Source: an uncultured SAR86 cluster bacterium
GTDB taxonomy: Bacteria > Pseudomonadota > Gammaproteobacteria > Magnimaribacterales > AG-339-G14
Direction of reading: 5' to 3'
NCBI GenBank assembly: GCA_902536295.1
Contig: CACAWS010000002.1
Location: 90,227 to 154,226 of the forward strand
Length of the DNA stretch: 64,000 bases
The notes beneath the pieces were generated by a model. The model saw only the letters and a list, made by a program, of their open reading frames with translations. It did not search any database and was not told the origin of the DNA. Shown one piece after another: positions 28,064 to 37,561 of this stretch. How positions within the stretch are numbered: the first letter of the stretch is position 1; each line of letters starts with the position of its first letter. Both the position numbers and the translations under genes were made by a program.

Positions 28064-28613
28064 CGAGATAAGAGACGAAGCAAAAATCGGTATGCTTAAA
28101 ACATTGGAAGCCCTTGAAATTTCTTTAAAAAGAATTAGGACTGGGCGGGCAAATACATCTCTTTTAGATTCAATTGAGATAGATTATTACGGAAATTCAA
28201 CCCCTTTAAAGCAAGTTTCAAATATATCTGTTGAAGATGCAAAAACACTTGCAATAATTCCATGGGAAAAAGATAACGTTCCTCTTATTGAAAAAGCTAT
28301 CCAACAATCTGATTTAGGCTTACAACCAATAACATCTGGAGATACTATTAGAGTAATTCTTCCTGATTTGACCGAAGAAACCAGAAGAGATCTCATCAAG
28401 GTAGCCAAAGCTGAAGCTGAAAATTCAAAGGTCTCAATTAGGAATCAAAGAAGAGATGCTAATGGGCTGTTAAAGGAGTATCTCAATGAAAAAGAAATTT
28501 CTGAAGACGATCTCAAAAGAGGAGAAGTTCTAATACAAGACATAACAGATCAATTTGTTGAAAAAGTTGATATTTTATTAAGGGATAAAGAAAAAGATCT
28601 TATAGAGATATAG
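28056..28613 (+). CDS. frr: Ribosome recycling factor
   Basis: RRF with EF-G splits post-termination ribosomes. The 185-residue protein has the family length and blocks: RIRTGRANTSLLD, YYGNSTPLKQVSNI, ITSGDTIRVILPDLTEETRR and VSIRNQRRDANGLLK. The two-domain shape (three-helix bundle plus small beta domain) is implied. Its start overlaps pyrH by 8 bp, and uppS starts one base after its stop. Confidence 0.98.
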   Translation: MIDEIRDEAKIGMLKTLEALEISLKRIRTGRANTSLLDSIEIDYYGNSTPLKQVSNISVEDAKTLAIIPWEKDNVPLIEKAIQQSDLGLQPITSGDTIRVILPDLTEETRRDLIKVAKAEAENSKVSIRNQRRDANGLLKEYLNEKEISEDDLKRGEVLIQDITDQFVEKVDILLRDKEKDLIEI

Positions 28614-28614
28614 T

Positions 28615-29322
28615 ATGAGTTCTTTACCTACTCACGTAGCTATTATTATGGATGGCAATTCTAGATGGGCTAAAGATAAGAAAATTCCAAAAAAAGAAGG
28701 GCATAAAGCTGGAGTAAAAGCAGCAAGGAGCGCCATTGAGTTTGCTGTAAAAAATAAAATTAATTTTTTGACTCTTTTTGCCTTTAGTACAGAAAATTGG
28801 GGAAGAAGCAGAACCGAAGTTAAAGCATTGATGGAGCTCCTTGTTAAAGCCATGCAAGATGAAACTCCTCAATTGATTAAAAATTATGTAAAAGTAAACT
28901 TTATTGGAGATATTAATAGATTAGAAAAAGCGATTGTTAATAAGATTACTAAGACTAAAAGTTTAACAAGTAATTATGAACCTAAAATGAATCTCAATAT
29001 TGCTATTAGCTATGGGGGTAGATGGGACATTGTCCAAGCCATAAAAGAAATTTCTAAAGACCTCTTACAAAAAAAAATTAAAGAAAAAAATATTAATGAA
29101 GACTTGTTAAGTTCTTATTTAGATACATCCAACTTTCCAGATCCAGATTTAGTCATTAGGACAGGCAATGAGAAAAGGTTAAGTAACTTTTTAATTTGGC
29201 AAGCAGCTTATTCAGAATTAATTTTTTTTAAAAAATTGTGGCCAGATTTTAAAAATATAGATTTTAAGAGAGCTTTAGATGAATATAAAAGAAGAAAAAG
29301 AAACTTTGGTTTAAGATCTTAA
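28615..29322 (+). CDS. uppS: Undecaprenyl diphosphate synthase
   Basis: UppS adds eight isoprene units in cis to farnesyl diphosphate to make the peptidoglycan and lipopolysaccharide carrier lipid precursor. The 235-residue protein has the substrate motif IIMDGNSRWA (catalytic Asp13), EGHKAG, TLFAFSTENWGRS, NIAISYGGRWDI and the C-terminal DLVIRTGNEKRLSNFLIWQ. The order frr-uppS-cdsA-dxr follows Pseudomonas rather than E. coli. Confidence 0.97.
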   Translation: MSSLPTHVAIIMDGNSRWAKDKKIPKKEGHKAGVKAARSAIEFAVKNKINFLTLFAFSTENWGRSRTEVKALMELLVKAMQDETPQLIKNYVKVNFIGDINRLEKAIVNKITKTKSLTSNYEPKMNLNIAISYGGRWDIVQAIKEISKDLLQKKIKEKNINEDLLSSYLDTSNFPDPDLVIRTGNEKRLSNFLIWQAAYSELIFFKKLWPDFKNIDFKRALDEYKRRKRNFGLRS

Positions 29323-29325
29323 GAA

Positions 29326-29958
29326 ATGTTTAGAAGAGAAGTAACAGGAATTTTTTTAGCAATAGCCGCTTCAATCTTAGTCTTATTTTCGAGTAAGGTA
29401 GTTTTTTTATCTGTCATGACATTATTATTTCTTTCTCTTATATATGAATTGATTAAAGTTACAAAAAAATTTAACGTTTTTTTTTGGATTCAAATTTTTT
29501 TTTCTCTTTCTACATTTTTCTTTTTACCAGTTTTTGAAAAGATGAGGGAGTTATTTTTTCTTGGTATTTCAATATCAGCTCTCACTGATGCAGGAGCATA
29601 TTATGTAGGAGTAAAAATAGGTAAAACAAAAATATTTCCAAAAACCAGTCCTAATAAAACTTTAGAGGGCCTTATTGGAGGAAATCTTCTTGCAGTATTT
29701 TGTGCCGCAATAATATTTTTATTTTTTTCTTACATTTTTGAACTTGAAATAAGTTTGCTGACTTTCATTATGTTTGTTTGGATTTCTTCTATAGCTAGTA
29801 TTCTTGGTGATTACTTACAAAGTAAATTTAAACGCTCTCAAAATATAAAGGACTCTGGCAATATACTTCCTGGTCATGGGGGAATTTCAGATAGGGTCGA
29901 TAGCCATATAGTTTGTTTGCCAATTTTCTTTGGTTTAATTTCGTTAATAGGCATATGA
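29326..29958 (+). CDS. cdsA: Phosphatidate cytidylyltransferase, short form
   Basis: CdsA makes CDP-diacylglycerol, the precursor of all phospholipids, in the inner membrane. The 210-residue protein carries the C-terminal family signature complete: KFKRSQNIKD, then LPGHGGISDRVDS. Five to six hydrophobic segments are visible. It is about 75 residues shorter than E. coli CdsA, with the loss in the N-terminal membrane region, while the catalytic half is intact. The last 4 bp overlap dxr (ATGA). Confidence 0.93.
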   Translation: MFRREVTGIFLAIAASILVLFSSKVVFLSVMTLLFLSLIYELIKVTKKFNVFFWIQIFFSLSTFFFLPVFEKMRELFFLGISISALTDAGAYYVGVKIGKTKIFPKTSPNKTLEGLIGGNLLAVFCAAIIFLFFSYIFELEISLLTFIMFVWISSIASILGDYLQSKFKRSQNIKDSGNILPGHGGISDRVDSHIVCLPIFFGLISLIGI

Positions 29959-31094
29959 AACAAGTATTAATTTTAGGTTCAACTGGGTCGATTGGTACTT
30001 CGGCTTTACAGGTTATAAAAGGGAACATCGGATATCAGACTAAATCTTTAGTAGCAAGAAAAAATAAAAAATTAATTTTAGAGCAAGCAAAAGAGTTTAA
30101 TGTTTCAAATATATTTCTGTCAGAAGGAAAATTTTTAGAAAACGAAGTAAAAAATAATTTGGATATAAATTTTTCTAATAACCTAGAAGAATTATTATCA
30201 GATAAAGATATAGATATTGTTATTGCAGCCTTTTCCGGGTTGGTAGGAATTAAATCAATTTTGCAATCTATAAAAGCAGGTAAGAAAATATTAATAGCTA
30301 ATAAAGAGCCCCTTGTAGTTGCTGGAAGAAAACTCTTATCGGAAGCTAAAAAATATGGCGCAACTATAATTCCTATAGACTCAGAACATTGCGCGATCCA
30401 TCAATGCTTAAGAAATGTTGATAGGAAAGATATAAATAATGTTTTTATAACCTGTTCTGGCGGACCTTTTTGGGGGAAGAAATTGAGTGATTTAAAAAAT
30501 GTTTCTATTAAGGATGCAAAAAATCATCCTATTTGGAACATGGGGGAAAAAAATCTTATTGATTCTGCCAGTTTAATGAATAAGGCTTTAGAAATAATTG
30601 AAGCGCGTTGGTTGTTCGATTTAGATCCAAAACAAATTAAAGTCCTAATCCACCCCCAAAGTATTGTTCATGCAATAATAGAAAATATTGACGGTTCTTC
30701 TCTTGCATCTTTATCATCACCAGATATGAAAATATGTATTGCTTATGGTTTGGGATATCCAGATAAAATAAATTCGTTTTCAAAACCTTTAAATTTAATT
30801 GAAAACGGCAAACTAGAATTTTTTGATTATAAAGTTTCAGACTTTCCCTCTATAGATTTTGCCTATAGAGCTTTAAAAGGAGATGAAAGCATCCCTGTTG
30901 CTTTAAACTCAGCAAATGAAATAGCTGTTAGTTATTTCCTTAATAATAAAATTAAGTTCAATTCAATTTTTACGGCTGTAGACTATACTATGAATATATT
31001 TGAAGGGAGGAAATCTCAATCTAATTTAGAATTAGAAGATTTACTTGAGATTGACAAAGAAGCTAAATCTTTAGCCTCCAACTTTTTAAATTAA
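29955..31094 (+). CDS. dxr: 1-deoxy-D-xylulose 5-phosphate reductoisomerase
   Basis: Dxr makes 2-C-methyl-D-erythritol 4-phosphate, the committed step of the non-mevalonate isoprenoid pathway. An in-frame ATG at 29913 lies inside cdsA; the ATG at 29955 gives the family start MKQVLILGSTGSIGTSAL and 379 residues. Metal and substrate residues lie in PIDSEHCAIHQCL and in the block around MGEKNLIDSASLMNKALEIIEA. The usual ANKESLV motif reads ANKEPLV. It shares the isoprenoid theme with uppS and precedes rseP by 2 bp. Confidence 0.96.
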   Translation: MKQVLILGSTGSIGTSALQVIKGNIGYQTKSLVARKNKKLILEQAKEFNVSNIFLSEGKFLENEVKNNLDINFSNNLEELLSDKDIDIVIAAFSGLVGIKSILQSIKAGKKILIANKEPLVVAGRKLLSEAKKYGATIIPIDSEHCAIHQCLRNVDRKDINNVFITCSGGPFWGKKLSDLKNVSIKDAKNHPIWNMGEKNLIDSASLMNKALEIIEARWLFDLDPKQIKVLIHPQSIVHAIIENIDGSSLASLSSPDMKICIAYGLGYPDKINSFSKPLNLIENGKLEFFDYKVSDFPSIDFAYRALKGDESIPVALNSANEIAVSYFLNNKIKFNSIFTAVDYTMNIFEGRKSQSNLELEDLLEIDKEAKSLASNFLN

Positions 31095-31096
31095 AA

Positions 31097-32434
31097 ATGA
31101 CAGAAATACTCTCATATATTCTAGGTTTTTTGGTTTTAATCATGGTCATTACCGCAGTCCATGAAGCAGGACATTTTTATATTGCTAAATTATTTAAAGT
31201 AAAAATTTTAGATTTTTCTATTGGCATGGGAAAAAGCATAAAAAGTTGGATTGGCAAAGACGATACTTCATACAATATACGCCTATTGCCTATTGGAGGA
31301 TATGTAAAAATGTTAGGTGAAGATATTTTAGAAGAAAATAATTCTTCTGATAATGCTTCATTTGCTTCTAAAAAATATTATCAAAAAGTTTTAATTTTAT
31401 TCGCAGGTCCGTTTGCAAATTTTCTTTTAGCCATTTTAATTTTCACTATCTTAAATTTATTTGGAACAACAGCACTGTCTTCAAAAGTTGGATACATATT
31501 ACCTGACAGTCAAGCCTCTCTAGCAAATTTTCAAGAAGGAGATATTATCCAAAAAGTTGATGGAAAAGATGCTGAGAGTAGGGCTGACGTTCAAATGCTT
31601 CTTTCAAGAAGATTAGGAGATACTGGAATTATAAATTTTTCTGTTAATTCAAAGGGAATTAACATGGAAAAAATAATCCCAATTCAAAATTGGCTTATCA
31701 ATGAGGAGCCAAAAGATCTCTTAACTAATTTAGGTATTGGAGTGCCTATAAGTTCAGAAATTGGCAGTGTCATTGAAAATAGTCCTGCTAGCAATGCTGG
31801 ATTATTACCTGGAGACGTTATAAAGCTTATTAATTCAAAGAAAATTTCAAGTTGGGGTCAGATTAAAGACGAAATTACGAATTCCGTAGGCATGCCATTA
31901 GAAATTTCTATTGCAAGAAATGGCGAAGAAATTTTGAAAAGTATTATTCCGAGACCCTCAGAATCGGGATGGATAATTGGGATTTCTTCGGCAAATAAAA
32001 TTTCTGAAGATGCTTTATTTTTTAAATCTTACGCTCTCGATTCAGCATTTATTAATGCAGTAAAAAAAACTTATTCTACAATAAGAGACTCATTCACTTT
32101 TTTGTATAAAATGTTAACAGGTTATGTTTCTCCTAAAAATTTAGGAGGCCCCGTAATGATTGGTCAGTTCGCAGGAGATACTCTTTTATATGGGGGAATT
32201 TACTCTTTTTTGATGTTAATGAGTTTTGTAAGTATTGGTTTAGGAGTAATTAACTTGGTTCCTATTCCCATCCTAGATGGAGGTCAAATTTGTTTATTAA
32301 CCTTAGAAAAAATCAAGGGATCTCCATTATCTCCAAAAACTTTAGATTTTGTCTACAGAGCCGGACTTTCTATGGTAATTTTTTTGATGATTTTTGTTTT
32401 TATAAATGATATCTCAAGATTATCAGGAGCTTAG
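31097..32434 (+). CDS. rseP: Site-2 zinc metalloprotease RseP
   Basis: RseP cuts anti-sigma factor RseA within the membrane and also removes leftover signal peptides. The 445-residue protein has the HEAGH zinc motif (residues 22-26) in the first membrane segment, two PDZ domains in the middle (around GYILPDSQA and IGSVIENSPASNAGLLPGD), and the third ligand motif NLVPIPILDGGQ in the last third. It lies between dxr and bamA, the conserved envelope cluster. No rpoE or rseA is in this window. Confidence 0.96.
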   Translation: MTEILSYILGFLVLIMVITAVHEAGHFYIAKLFKVKILDFSIGMGKSIKSWIGKDDTSYNIRLLPIGGYVKMLGEDILEENNSSDNASFASKKYYQKVLILFAGPFANFLLAILIFTILNLFGTTALSSKVGYILPDSQASLANFQEGDIIQKVDGKDAESRADVQMLLSRRLGDTGIINFSVNSKGINMEKIIPIQNWLINEEPKDLLTNLGIGVPISSEIGSVIENSPASNAGLLPGDVIKLINSKKISSWGQIKDEITNSVGMPLEISIARNGEEILKSIIPRPSESGWIIGISSANKISEDALFFKSYALDSAFINAVKKTYSTIRDSFTFLYKMLTGYVSPKNLGGPVMIGQFAGDTLLYGGIYSFLMLMSFVSIGLGVINLVPIPILDGGQICLLTLEKIKGSPLSPKTLDFVYRAGLSMVIFLMIFVFINDISRLSGA

Positions 32435-32437
32435 ATA

Positions 32438-34756
32438 GTGAAAATAATTTTATATAAAATATTATTATTAATCCTTCTTACTTTTTCAGGATTATCGAAT
32501 TCTTCTGCATGGGTAATTGAAGATATAAGGATTAGTGGGCTGCAAAGAGTTTCTGCAGGGAGCATCTTTGCAGAAATTCCTTATTCTATAGGAGATTCTA
32601 TTGGACAAGATGAAATCGTCGAACTCTCTAAGGCTATTTTTTCCACGGGCCAATTTGACGATATAAAAATAGGTAGAGATGGAAATGCGTTACTAATTAA
32701 TCTTAAAGAAAGACCAACCATAGAAGAAATTATTATAGAAGGAAATGAAGCCATTAAGACAGACGACCTATTAGATGGATTAAAAAACTCAGGTATTTTT
32801 GAGGGCGCTTTATTTAGAAGATCTGATTTTGATAACTTAAGCTCAGAATTAGAAAGACAATATATTTCTCAAGGAAAATATGGAGCTTCTGTCGAGGTTG
32901 ATTCAAACCCTCTTCCAAGAAACAGAGTGAAGCTTAGTGTTCAGATAGAAGAAGGCGAAACTGCCAAACTAAAATTCATCAACATAGTTGGAAATAAAAT
33001 TTTTTCTGAGGAAGAGCTTAAAAAAGTTCTAAAACTCAAACCTAGATCATGGTTGTCTATATTTCGCTCTAACACTCCCTATTCAAGAGAAAATTTAAGA
33101 GGAGACCTTGAGAGTTTAGAATCTTTTTATAAAAATAGAGGCTACTTAAATTTTTCTGTCAATAACTCAATAATTTCAATTTCTGAAGATAAACAAGAAT
33201 TATTTATCACCATTGATATTTTTGAAGGAGACATATTTAGAATTAATGAAGTAAGTATTGCGGGGGATTTTCCTGTTGATGAGAATTTAATAAAAAAACT
33301 TATTTTCGTCGCTAATGATTCCATTTTTTCTCAAGAGCTAATTACTGCCTCTGAAGATAACATTAATAACCTTTTAAATAACGAAGGCTTTCTCTTTTCA
33401 GAAGTAAATGGAAACTTAAAAGAAGTAGAGCCGAATCTTGTTGATATAGTTTTTTTTATTGAACCAGGGCAAAGAACCTATGTAAGGAATATTAACTTTA
33501 ATGGAAACGAGAGAACTCACGACATAGTTCTAAGAAGAGAAATGAGACAAATGGAAGGAGCTTGGGCGTCTAACAGTTTGTTAGAACGTTCAAAATTAAG
33601 ACTGAATCGATTAGGATTTTTCAAACAAGTAGATTATGAAACTGTTCCCGTACCCGGAGAAAAAGATAAGGTTGATATTGAATTTTCAGTAGAAGAGGAG
33701 TTTTCAGGTTCTATTGCAGGAAGTTTAGGTTACGGCGCTTATGGGTTTAGTATTGGAGCAAATTATTCTGAAAGTAATGCTTTTGGTACAGGAAATAGTA
33801 TTGGGGTAGGAATAAACTATAGCGATTGGCAAACAAATCTATCATTTAACTTTTTCGATCCATATTTTTCTCCTGATGGAATAGGAATAGGATACGGTGC
33901 TTATATAAGGTCAAGCGATTATTCAAATTTTAATATATCTGCTTACAACACCGAATCTTTTGGAGGCTCCATTCAGTTTGTTTTGCCAATAAATGAAATT
34001 TCTCAATTGAGTTTATCAGCAGCGATCGACCAAACAGATTTACAATCAAATTACCTCTCGTCGAGACAATTGCTTGATTTTGTAAATGAAGAAGGTACAA
34101 AATTTGAATCTTTAACATTCGGAGTTACATGGACAAGAAATACATTAAACAGAGGTCTTTTCCCCACATCAGGTACTCTAAATACTGTGTCGGCTTCTGC
34201 CACCATACCTGGAAGTTCTATAACTTACGGAAGACTTTCTCATAGATTTAGATATTACTTGCCTCTTCCAAATAATTTCGTATTTTCAACAAGAACTGAG
34301 TTAGGTGGCCTTTTTGCTTATGGAGATACAGAAACACCGCCTCCATATGAGAATTTTTATGCTGGAGGACTCAATTCAGTTAGAGGTTTTGAGCAAAATT
34401 CACTTGGCCCAAGAGCTGTTTATAATAGTTTTTATTCATTTAATAGACCTACCGGTGGAACATATTCATTAGAAGGTGGGTTAGATTTTATTTTTCCCAT
34501 ACCCTTTTTGGAGGATACTAGGTCGGTTAGAAGTTCTTTGTTTTTTGATTTTGGAAACGTATTTAGTGACGAATGTAAATCTTATGAGATTAACTGTAGT
34601 GAGTTTGATCTGTCTGAGCTTCGATATTCTCTTGGACTTGGAGTGACATGGATTACTGCTTTAGGACCAATGTCATTTGCAATTTCTTCGGTTTTTGGCG
34701 ATGACGAATTGGATGAAACTGAGACCTTTCAATTTGAAATTGGAAATCAATTTTAA
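32438..34756 (+). CDS. bamA: Outer membrane protein assembly factor BamA
   Basis: BamA is the essential Omp85 insertase of outer-membrane beta-barrels. The 772-residue protein starts at a GTG with a 24-residue signal peptide cut after NSSA. About five POTRA domains follow (first WVIEDIRISGLQRVSAGSI), then the 16-strand barrel with the lid-lock motif VRGFEQ and a terminal aromatic residue (FEIGNQF), the outer-membrane targeting signal. It is between rseP and skp as in other gammaproteobacteria. Partner BamE is encoded at 20.3 kb. Confidence 0.97.
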   Translation: MKIILYKILLLILLTFSGLSNSSAWVIEDIRISGLQRVSAGSIFAEIPYSIGDSIGQDEIVELSKAIFSTGQFDDIKIGRDGNALLINLKERPTIEEIIIEGNEAIKTDDLLDGLKNSGIFEGALFRRSDFDNLSSELERQYISQGKYGASVEVDSNPLPRNRVKLSVQIEEGETAKLKFINIVGNKIFSEEELKKVLKLKPRSWLSIFRSNTPYSRENLRGDLESLESFYKNRGYLNFSVNNSIISISEDKQELFITIDIFEGDIFRINEVSIAGDFPVDENLIKKLIFVANDSIFSQELITASEDNINNLLNNEGFLFSEVNGNLKEVEPNLVDIVFFIEPGQRTYVRNINFNGNERTHDIVLRREMRQMEGAWASNSLLERSKLRLNRLGFFKQVDYETVPVPGEKDKVDIEFSVEEEFSGSIAGSLGYGAYGFSIGANYSESNAFGTGNSIGVGINYSDWQTNLSFNFFDPYFSPDGIGIGYGAYIRSSDYSNFNISAYNTESFGGSIQFVLPINEISQLSLSAAIDQTDLQSNYLSSRQLLDFVNEEGTKFESLTFGVTWTRNTLNRGLFPTSGTLNTVSASATIPGSSITYGRLSHRFRYYLPLPNNFVFSTRTELGGLFAYGDTETPPPYENFYAGGLNSVRGFEQNSLGPRAVYNSFYSFNRPTGGTYSLEGGLDFIFPIPFLEDTRSVRSSLFFDFGNVFSDECKSYEINCSEFDLSELRYSLGLGVTWITALGPMSFAISSVFGDDELDETETFQFEIGNQF

Positions 34757-34828
34757 AAATTCTTCTGGAAATTCACCCTCGTGAGAAGGTAAACTTAAAC
34801 CTTTAATAGCTTTATCAGGAGAAAATCT

Positions 34829-35362
34829 ATGAAAAAAGTGCTCACAATTGTTTCGTCTTTATTATTGTCTTTTTTTTCAGTTCAATCTTTTGCCAATTTA
34901 GAAGGTGTAGCTGTAATAGACTATCAAACTATCTTTTTAGGCACTGACTTAGCCAGAAAAAGCTTTGAAGATTTGAGAGAATCTGGCGATTACAAAGAAC
35001 TTATGGAAGAAGCCCAACTTAAGGATGCTGAGAGGGTTAGCTTAGCCGAAGAATTAAATAAAGAAGCCTCAACTATGTCTGATGAAGAACAATCAGAAAA
35101 ATTAAAGAAAGCACAGTCTCTTTATCAAGACGTGCAATTCTTAACTCAAAAAATGCAAAATCTTGAAAATGAAGTTGTCCAAAAGCTTCAAGCAGATCAA
35201 GGTCCAAATGTTCAGAAAGTTGTGAACGATTTAATTGTTGCAAAAAAAATAACACTTCTATTCAATAGTCAGGCATTATTGGCTTACGATAGGACCAATC
35301 CTCTAATAAATATAACTCCTGAAGTCATAGAGTTGCTTAATCAAGCTAACGATAAAGAATAA
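34829..35362 (+). CDS. skp: Periplasmic chaperone Skp/OmpH
   Basis: Skp is a trimeric periplasmic chaperone that carries unfolded outer-membrane proteins to BAM. The 177-residue protein has a signal peptide (MKKVLTIVSSLLLSFFSVQS, cut near FA-NLE) followed by AVIDYQTIFLGTD and a long helical coiled-coil arm rich in E, K and Q (about residues 50-125). CAGGAGA lies before the ATG. The 72-bp gap to bamA may hold a promoter, but no strong one is seen. Confidence 0.92.
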   Translation: MKKVLTIVSSLLLSFFSVQSFANLEGVAVIDYQTIFLGTDLARKSFEDLRESGDYKELMEEAQLKDAERVSLAEELNKEASTMSDEEQSEKLKKAQSLYQDVQFLTQKMQNLENEVVQKLQADQGPNVQKVVNDLIVAKKITLLFNSQALLAYDRTNPLINITPEVIELLNQANDKE

Positions 35363-35371
35363 TTTTTTATT

Positions 35372-36352
35372 TTGACTAATAAAGAATTTAACCTTGGTGA
35401 AATAGCTAAAAAATTAGACTTAAATCTAGAAGGAGATCCGGATTATAAAATATCCTCTGTAAACAATTTACAAGAGGCTCATGAAAGTGAAATTTCTTTT
35501 TATTATTCAAAAAAATTTAAAAAAGATCTTGAAGAAACAAATGCAGGAGCTGTAATTCTCTCAAAAAATGACGATTCAAGTTACATCAAAAATAAACTTT
35601 TTACTGAAAACGTTCATCTTGCTTATGCAAAGTTAAGCCAATTATTTGAAAATCATTACGACAATTTATCTCAAATAGACAGAAGCGCAGTTATCCATGA
35701 AACGGCGAAAATTTCAAATAAATGTTATGTTGGTCCTCATAGTCATATAGAAAAAAATGTGATAATTGAAAAGGGAGTGGTTATAAATTCCGGCGTAAGC
35801 ATAGGATCCGGTTCGATAATTAGAAAAAATACTGTTATATATTCAAATACTACAATTTATCCAAATACTTCTTTAGGTGAACATTGCATATTACATTCGG
35901 GAGCTGTAATTGGCTCTGATGGATTAGGATTTGCTAAAAATGGAAAAAAATGGGAAAAAATTGTTCATTCAGGTTTTGTAGAAATAGGAAATTACGTAGA
36001 AATTGGCGCTGGCTGTACCATAGATAAAGCTTCGCTTGGCAAAACAACTATTTCCGATGGAGTTAAATTAGATAATCAGATTCATTTAGCTCATAACTGT
36101 TTCTTGGGAGAAAATACTTTAATAGGTGCAAACACTTCAATAGCTGGAAGTGTAAAGATTGGTAAAAATTGTATGATCGGAGGTTTGTGCGGAATAGTAG
36201 ATAATATTGAGATTACGGATGAAGTTATAATTTATCCTATGACATTTGTCACAAGTAGTGTAAAAAATAAGGGAACATATTCTGGTGGCTCGGCTTTAAT
36301 GGAGCACAAAAATTGGTTAAAAAAGGTAGCAAGCGAAAGGAAAAAGAAATGA
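35372..36352 (+). CDS. lpxD: UDP-3-O-(3-hydroxyacyl)glucosamine N-acyltransferase
   Basis: LpxD adds the second acyl chain to UDP-GlcNAc-derived lipid A precursor. The 326-residue protein has the N-terminal uridine-binding domain and then left-handed beta-helix hexapeptide repeats (such as IGSGSI, IGANTS), with the catalytic histidine in [10 protein letters not shown]. The start appears to be a TTG with no clear ribosome binding site, but the N-terminus aligns with the family from that codon. It overlaps fabZ by 4 bp. Confidence 0.95.
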   Translation: MTNKEFNLGEIAKKLDLNLEGDPDYKISSVNNLQEAHESEISFYYSKKFKKDLEETNAGAVILSKNDDSSYIKNKLFTENVHLAYAKLSQLFENHYDNLSQIDRSAVIHETAKISNKCYVGPHSHIEKNVIIEKGVVINSGVSIGSGSIIRKNTVIYSNTTIYPNTSLGEHCILHSGAVIGSDGLGFAKNGKKWEKIVHSGFVEIGNYVEIGAGCTIDKASLGKTTISDGVKLDNQIHLAHNCFLGENTLIGANTSIAGSVKIGKNCMIGGLCGIVDNIEITDEVIIYPMTFVTSSVKNKGTYSGGSALMEHKNWLKKVASERKKK

Positions 36353-36783
36353 ACATTGAAGAAATTAGAAACTACTTGCCCCACAGGTACCCCTTTTTAT
36401 TAGTCGATCGTGTTGTTGAAATACAATTAGGCAAGTACATTAAAGCTTATAAAAATATTACAAATAATGAGCCTTACTTTATAGGACATTTTCCTGAGAA
36501 AAGTGTTGTTCCAGGAGTTTTAATTTTAGAAGCAATGGCTCAGGCATCTGGAATTTTAGGTTTCAAGACTATGAGTAAAACTCCAGATGAAGGATCAATG
36601 TATTATTTTGTTGGCGCTGATAATTTGAGATTCAAAAGACCCGTTATACCTGGTGACAAATTAATTCTAGAATCAACAAAAGTATCTGATAAAAGAGGAA
36701 TTTGGAAATTTAATTGTCAAGCTTCTGTTGAAGGAGATTTCGTTTGTTCAGCTACAATATTATGTGCTGATAGACCAAAGTGA
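36349..36783 (+). CDS. fabZ: 3-hydroxyacyl-ACP dehydratase FabZ
   Basis: FabZ dehydrates 3-hydroxyacyl-ACPs in fatty acid elongation. The open frame goes back to 36313 inside lpxD, but the ATG at 36349 overlapping the lpxD stop (ATGA) gives the family start [20 protein letters not shown] and 144 residues. The hot-dog active site is visible with His47 ([14 protein letters not shown]) and Glu61 (LEAMAQ). The lpxD-fabZ-lpxA-lpxB order links fatty acid and lipid A synthesis, which share 3-hydroxymyristoyl-ACP. Confidence 0.97.
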   Translation: MNIEEIRNYLPHRYPFLLVDRVVEIQLGKYIKAYKNITNNEPYFIGHFPEKSVVPGVLILEAMAQASGILGFKTMSKTPDEGSMYYFVGADNLRFKRPVIPGDKLILESTKVSDKRGIWKFNCQASVEGDFVCSATILCADRPK

Positions 36784-37553
36784 TGATTCACAATACAGCA
36801 ATTATTGATAAATCAGCAAAACTTGACTCTAACGTCACAGTTGGGCCTTTTTCATTAATTGGACCTGATGTTGAAATTAAATCAGGTACAGTAATAGGCG
36901 CACATGTTGTAATACAAGGTCCTACATATATAGGTAAAAACAATAAAATTTTCTCTTTTGCAAGTATTGGAGGAGACCCTCAAGATAAAAAATATAATAA
37001 TGAAAAAACTTTTTTAGAAATTGGTGACGATAATATTATTAGAGAAGGTGTCACAGTAAATCGTGGTACTACTCAAGAAAATTCAAAGACAATAATTGGA
37101 TCAAGAAACTTACTAATGGCCTATGTTCATGTAGCTCATGATTGCATAATAGAAGAAGACGTAGTGATGGTTAATAATTCAGCAATTGCGGGATGTGTCA
37201 GACTAGAGAAAGGTGTTATTCTTGGCGGATTTAGTCTTGTTCACCAATTTTGTAACATAGGAGCTTATAGTTTTTCTGCCATGGGAAGCGCTATTTCGAA
37301 AGATGTTCCTGCTTTTGTAAGAGTAAGTGGAAATCCTGCTAAAGCTAGAGGACTAAACACCACTGGCATTTCTAGACTAAATCTTTCTAAAACAGTTTCT
37401 CATTCTTTGAAAGAAGCTTATAAGATTTTATATTTGAGAAAAATGACTTTGGAAGCTGCAAAAAAAGAAATTCATATTAAATTCGATCAAATACCAGAGA
37501 TTGATTTATTTCTTAACTCTATAAATATTTCAGATAGAGGAATCATTAGGTAG
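36783..37553 (+). CDS. lpxA: UDP-N-acetylglucosamine O-acyltransferase
   Basis: LpxA performs the first acylation of lipid A synthesis. The ATG at 36783 overlaps the fabZ TGA; a GTG one codon earlier is also in frame but less likely. The 256-residue protein begins [14 protein letters not shown] with beta-helix repeats (VTVGPFSLIGP), the catalytic histidine in VHVAHDCIIEE, and GGFSLVHQFCNIG. The C-terminal helical domain follows. It is followed by lpxB after 8 bp. Confidence 0.96.
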   Translation: MIHNTAIIDKSAKLDSNVTVGPFSLIGPDVEIKSGTVIGAHVVIQGPTYIGKNNKIFSFASIGGDPQDKKYNNEKTFLEIGDDNIIREGVTVNRGTTQENSKTIIGSRNLLMAYVHVAHDCIIEEDVVMVNNSAIAGCVRLEKGVILGGFSLVHQFCNIGAYSFSAMGSAISKDVPAFVRVSGNPAKARGLNTTGISRLNLSKTVSHSLKEAYKILYLRKMTLEAAKKEIHIKFDQIPEIDLFLNSINISDRGIIR

Positions 37554-37561
37554 CTTACAGA

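Noticed and set aside
34757..34828. Hairpin or riboswitch between bamA and skp
   Set aside because: Only four-base arms such as AGGT/ACCT could be paired; too weak to support a structure.
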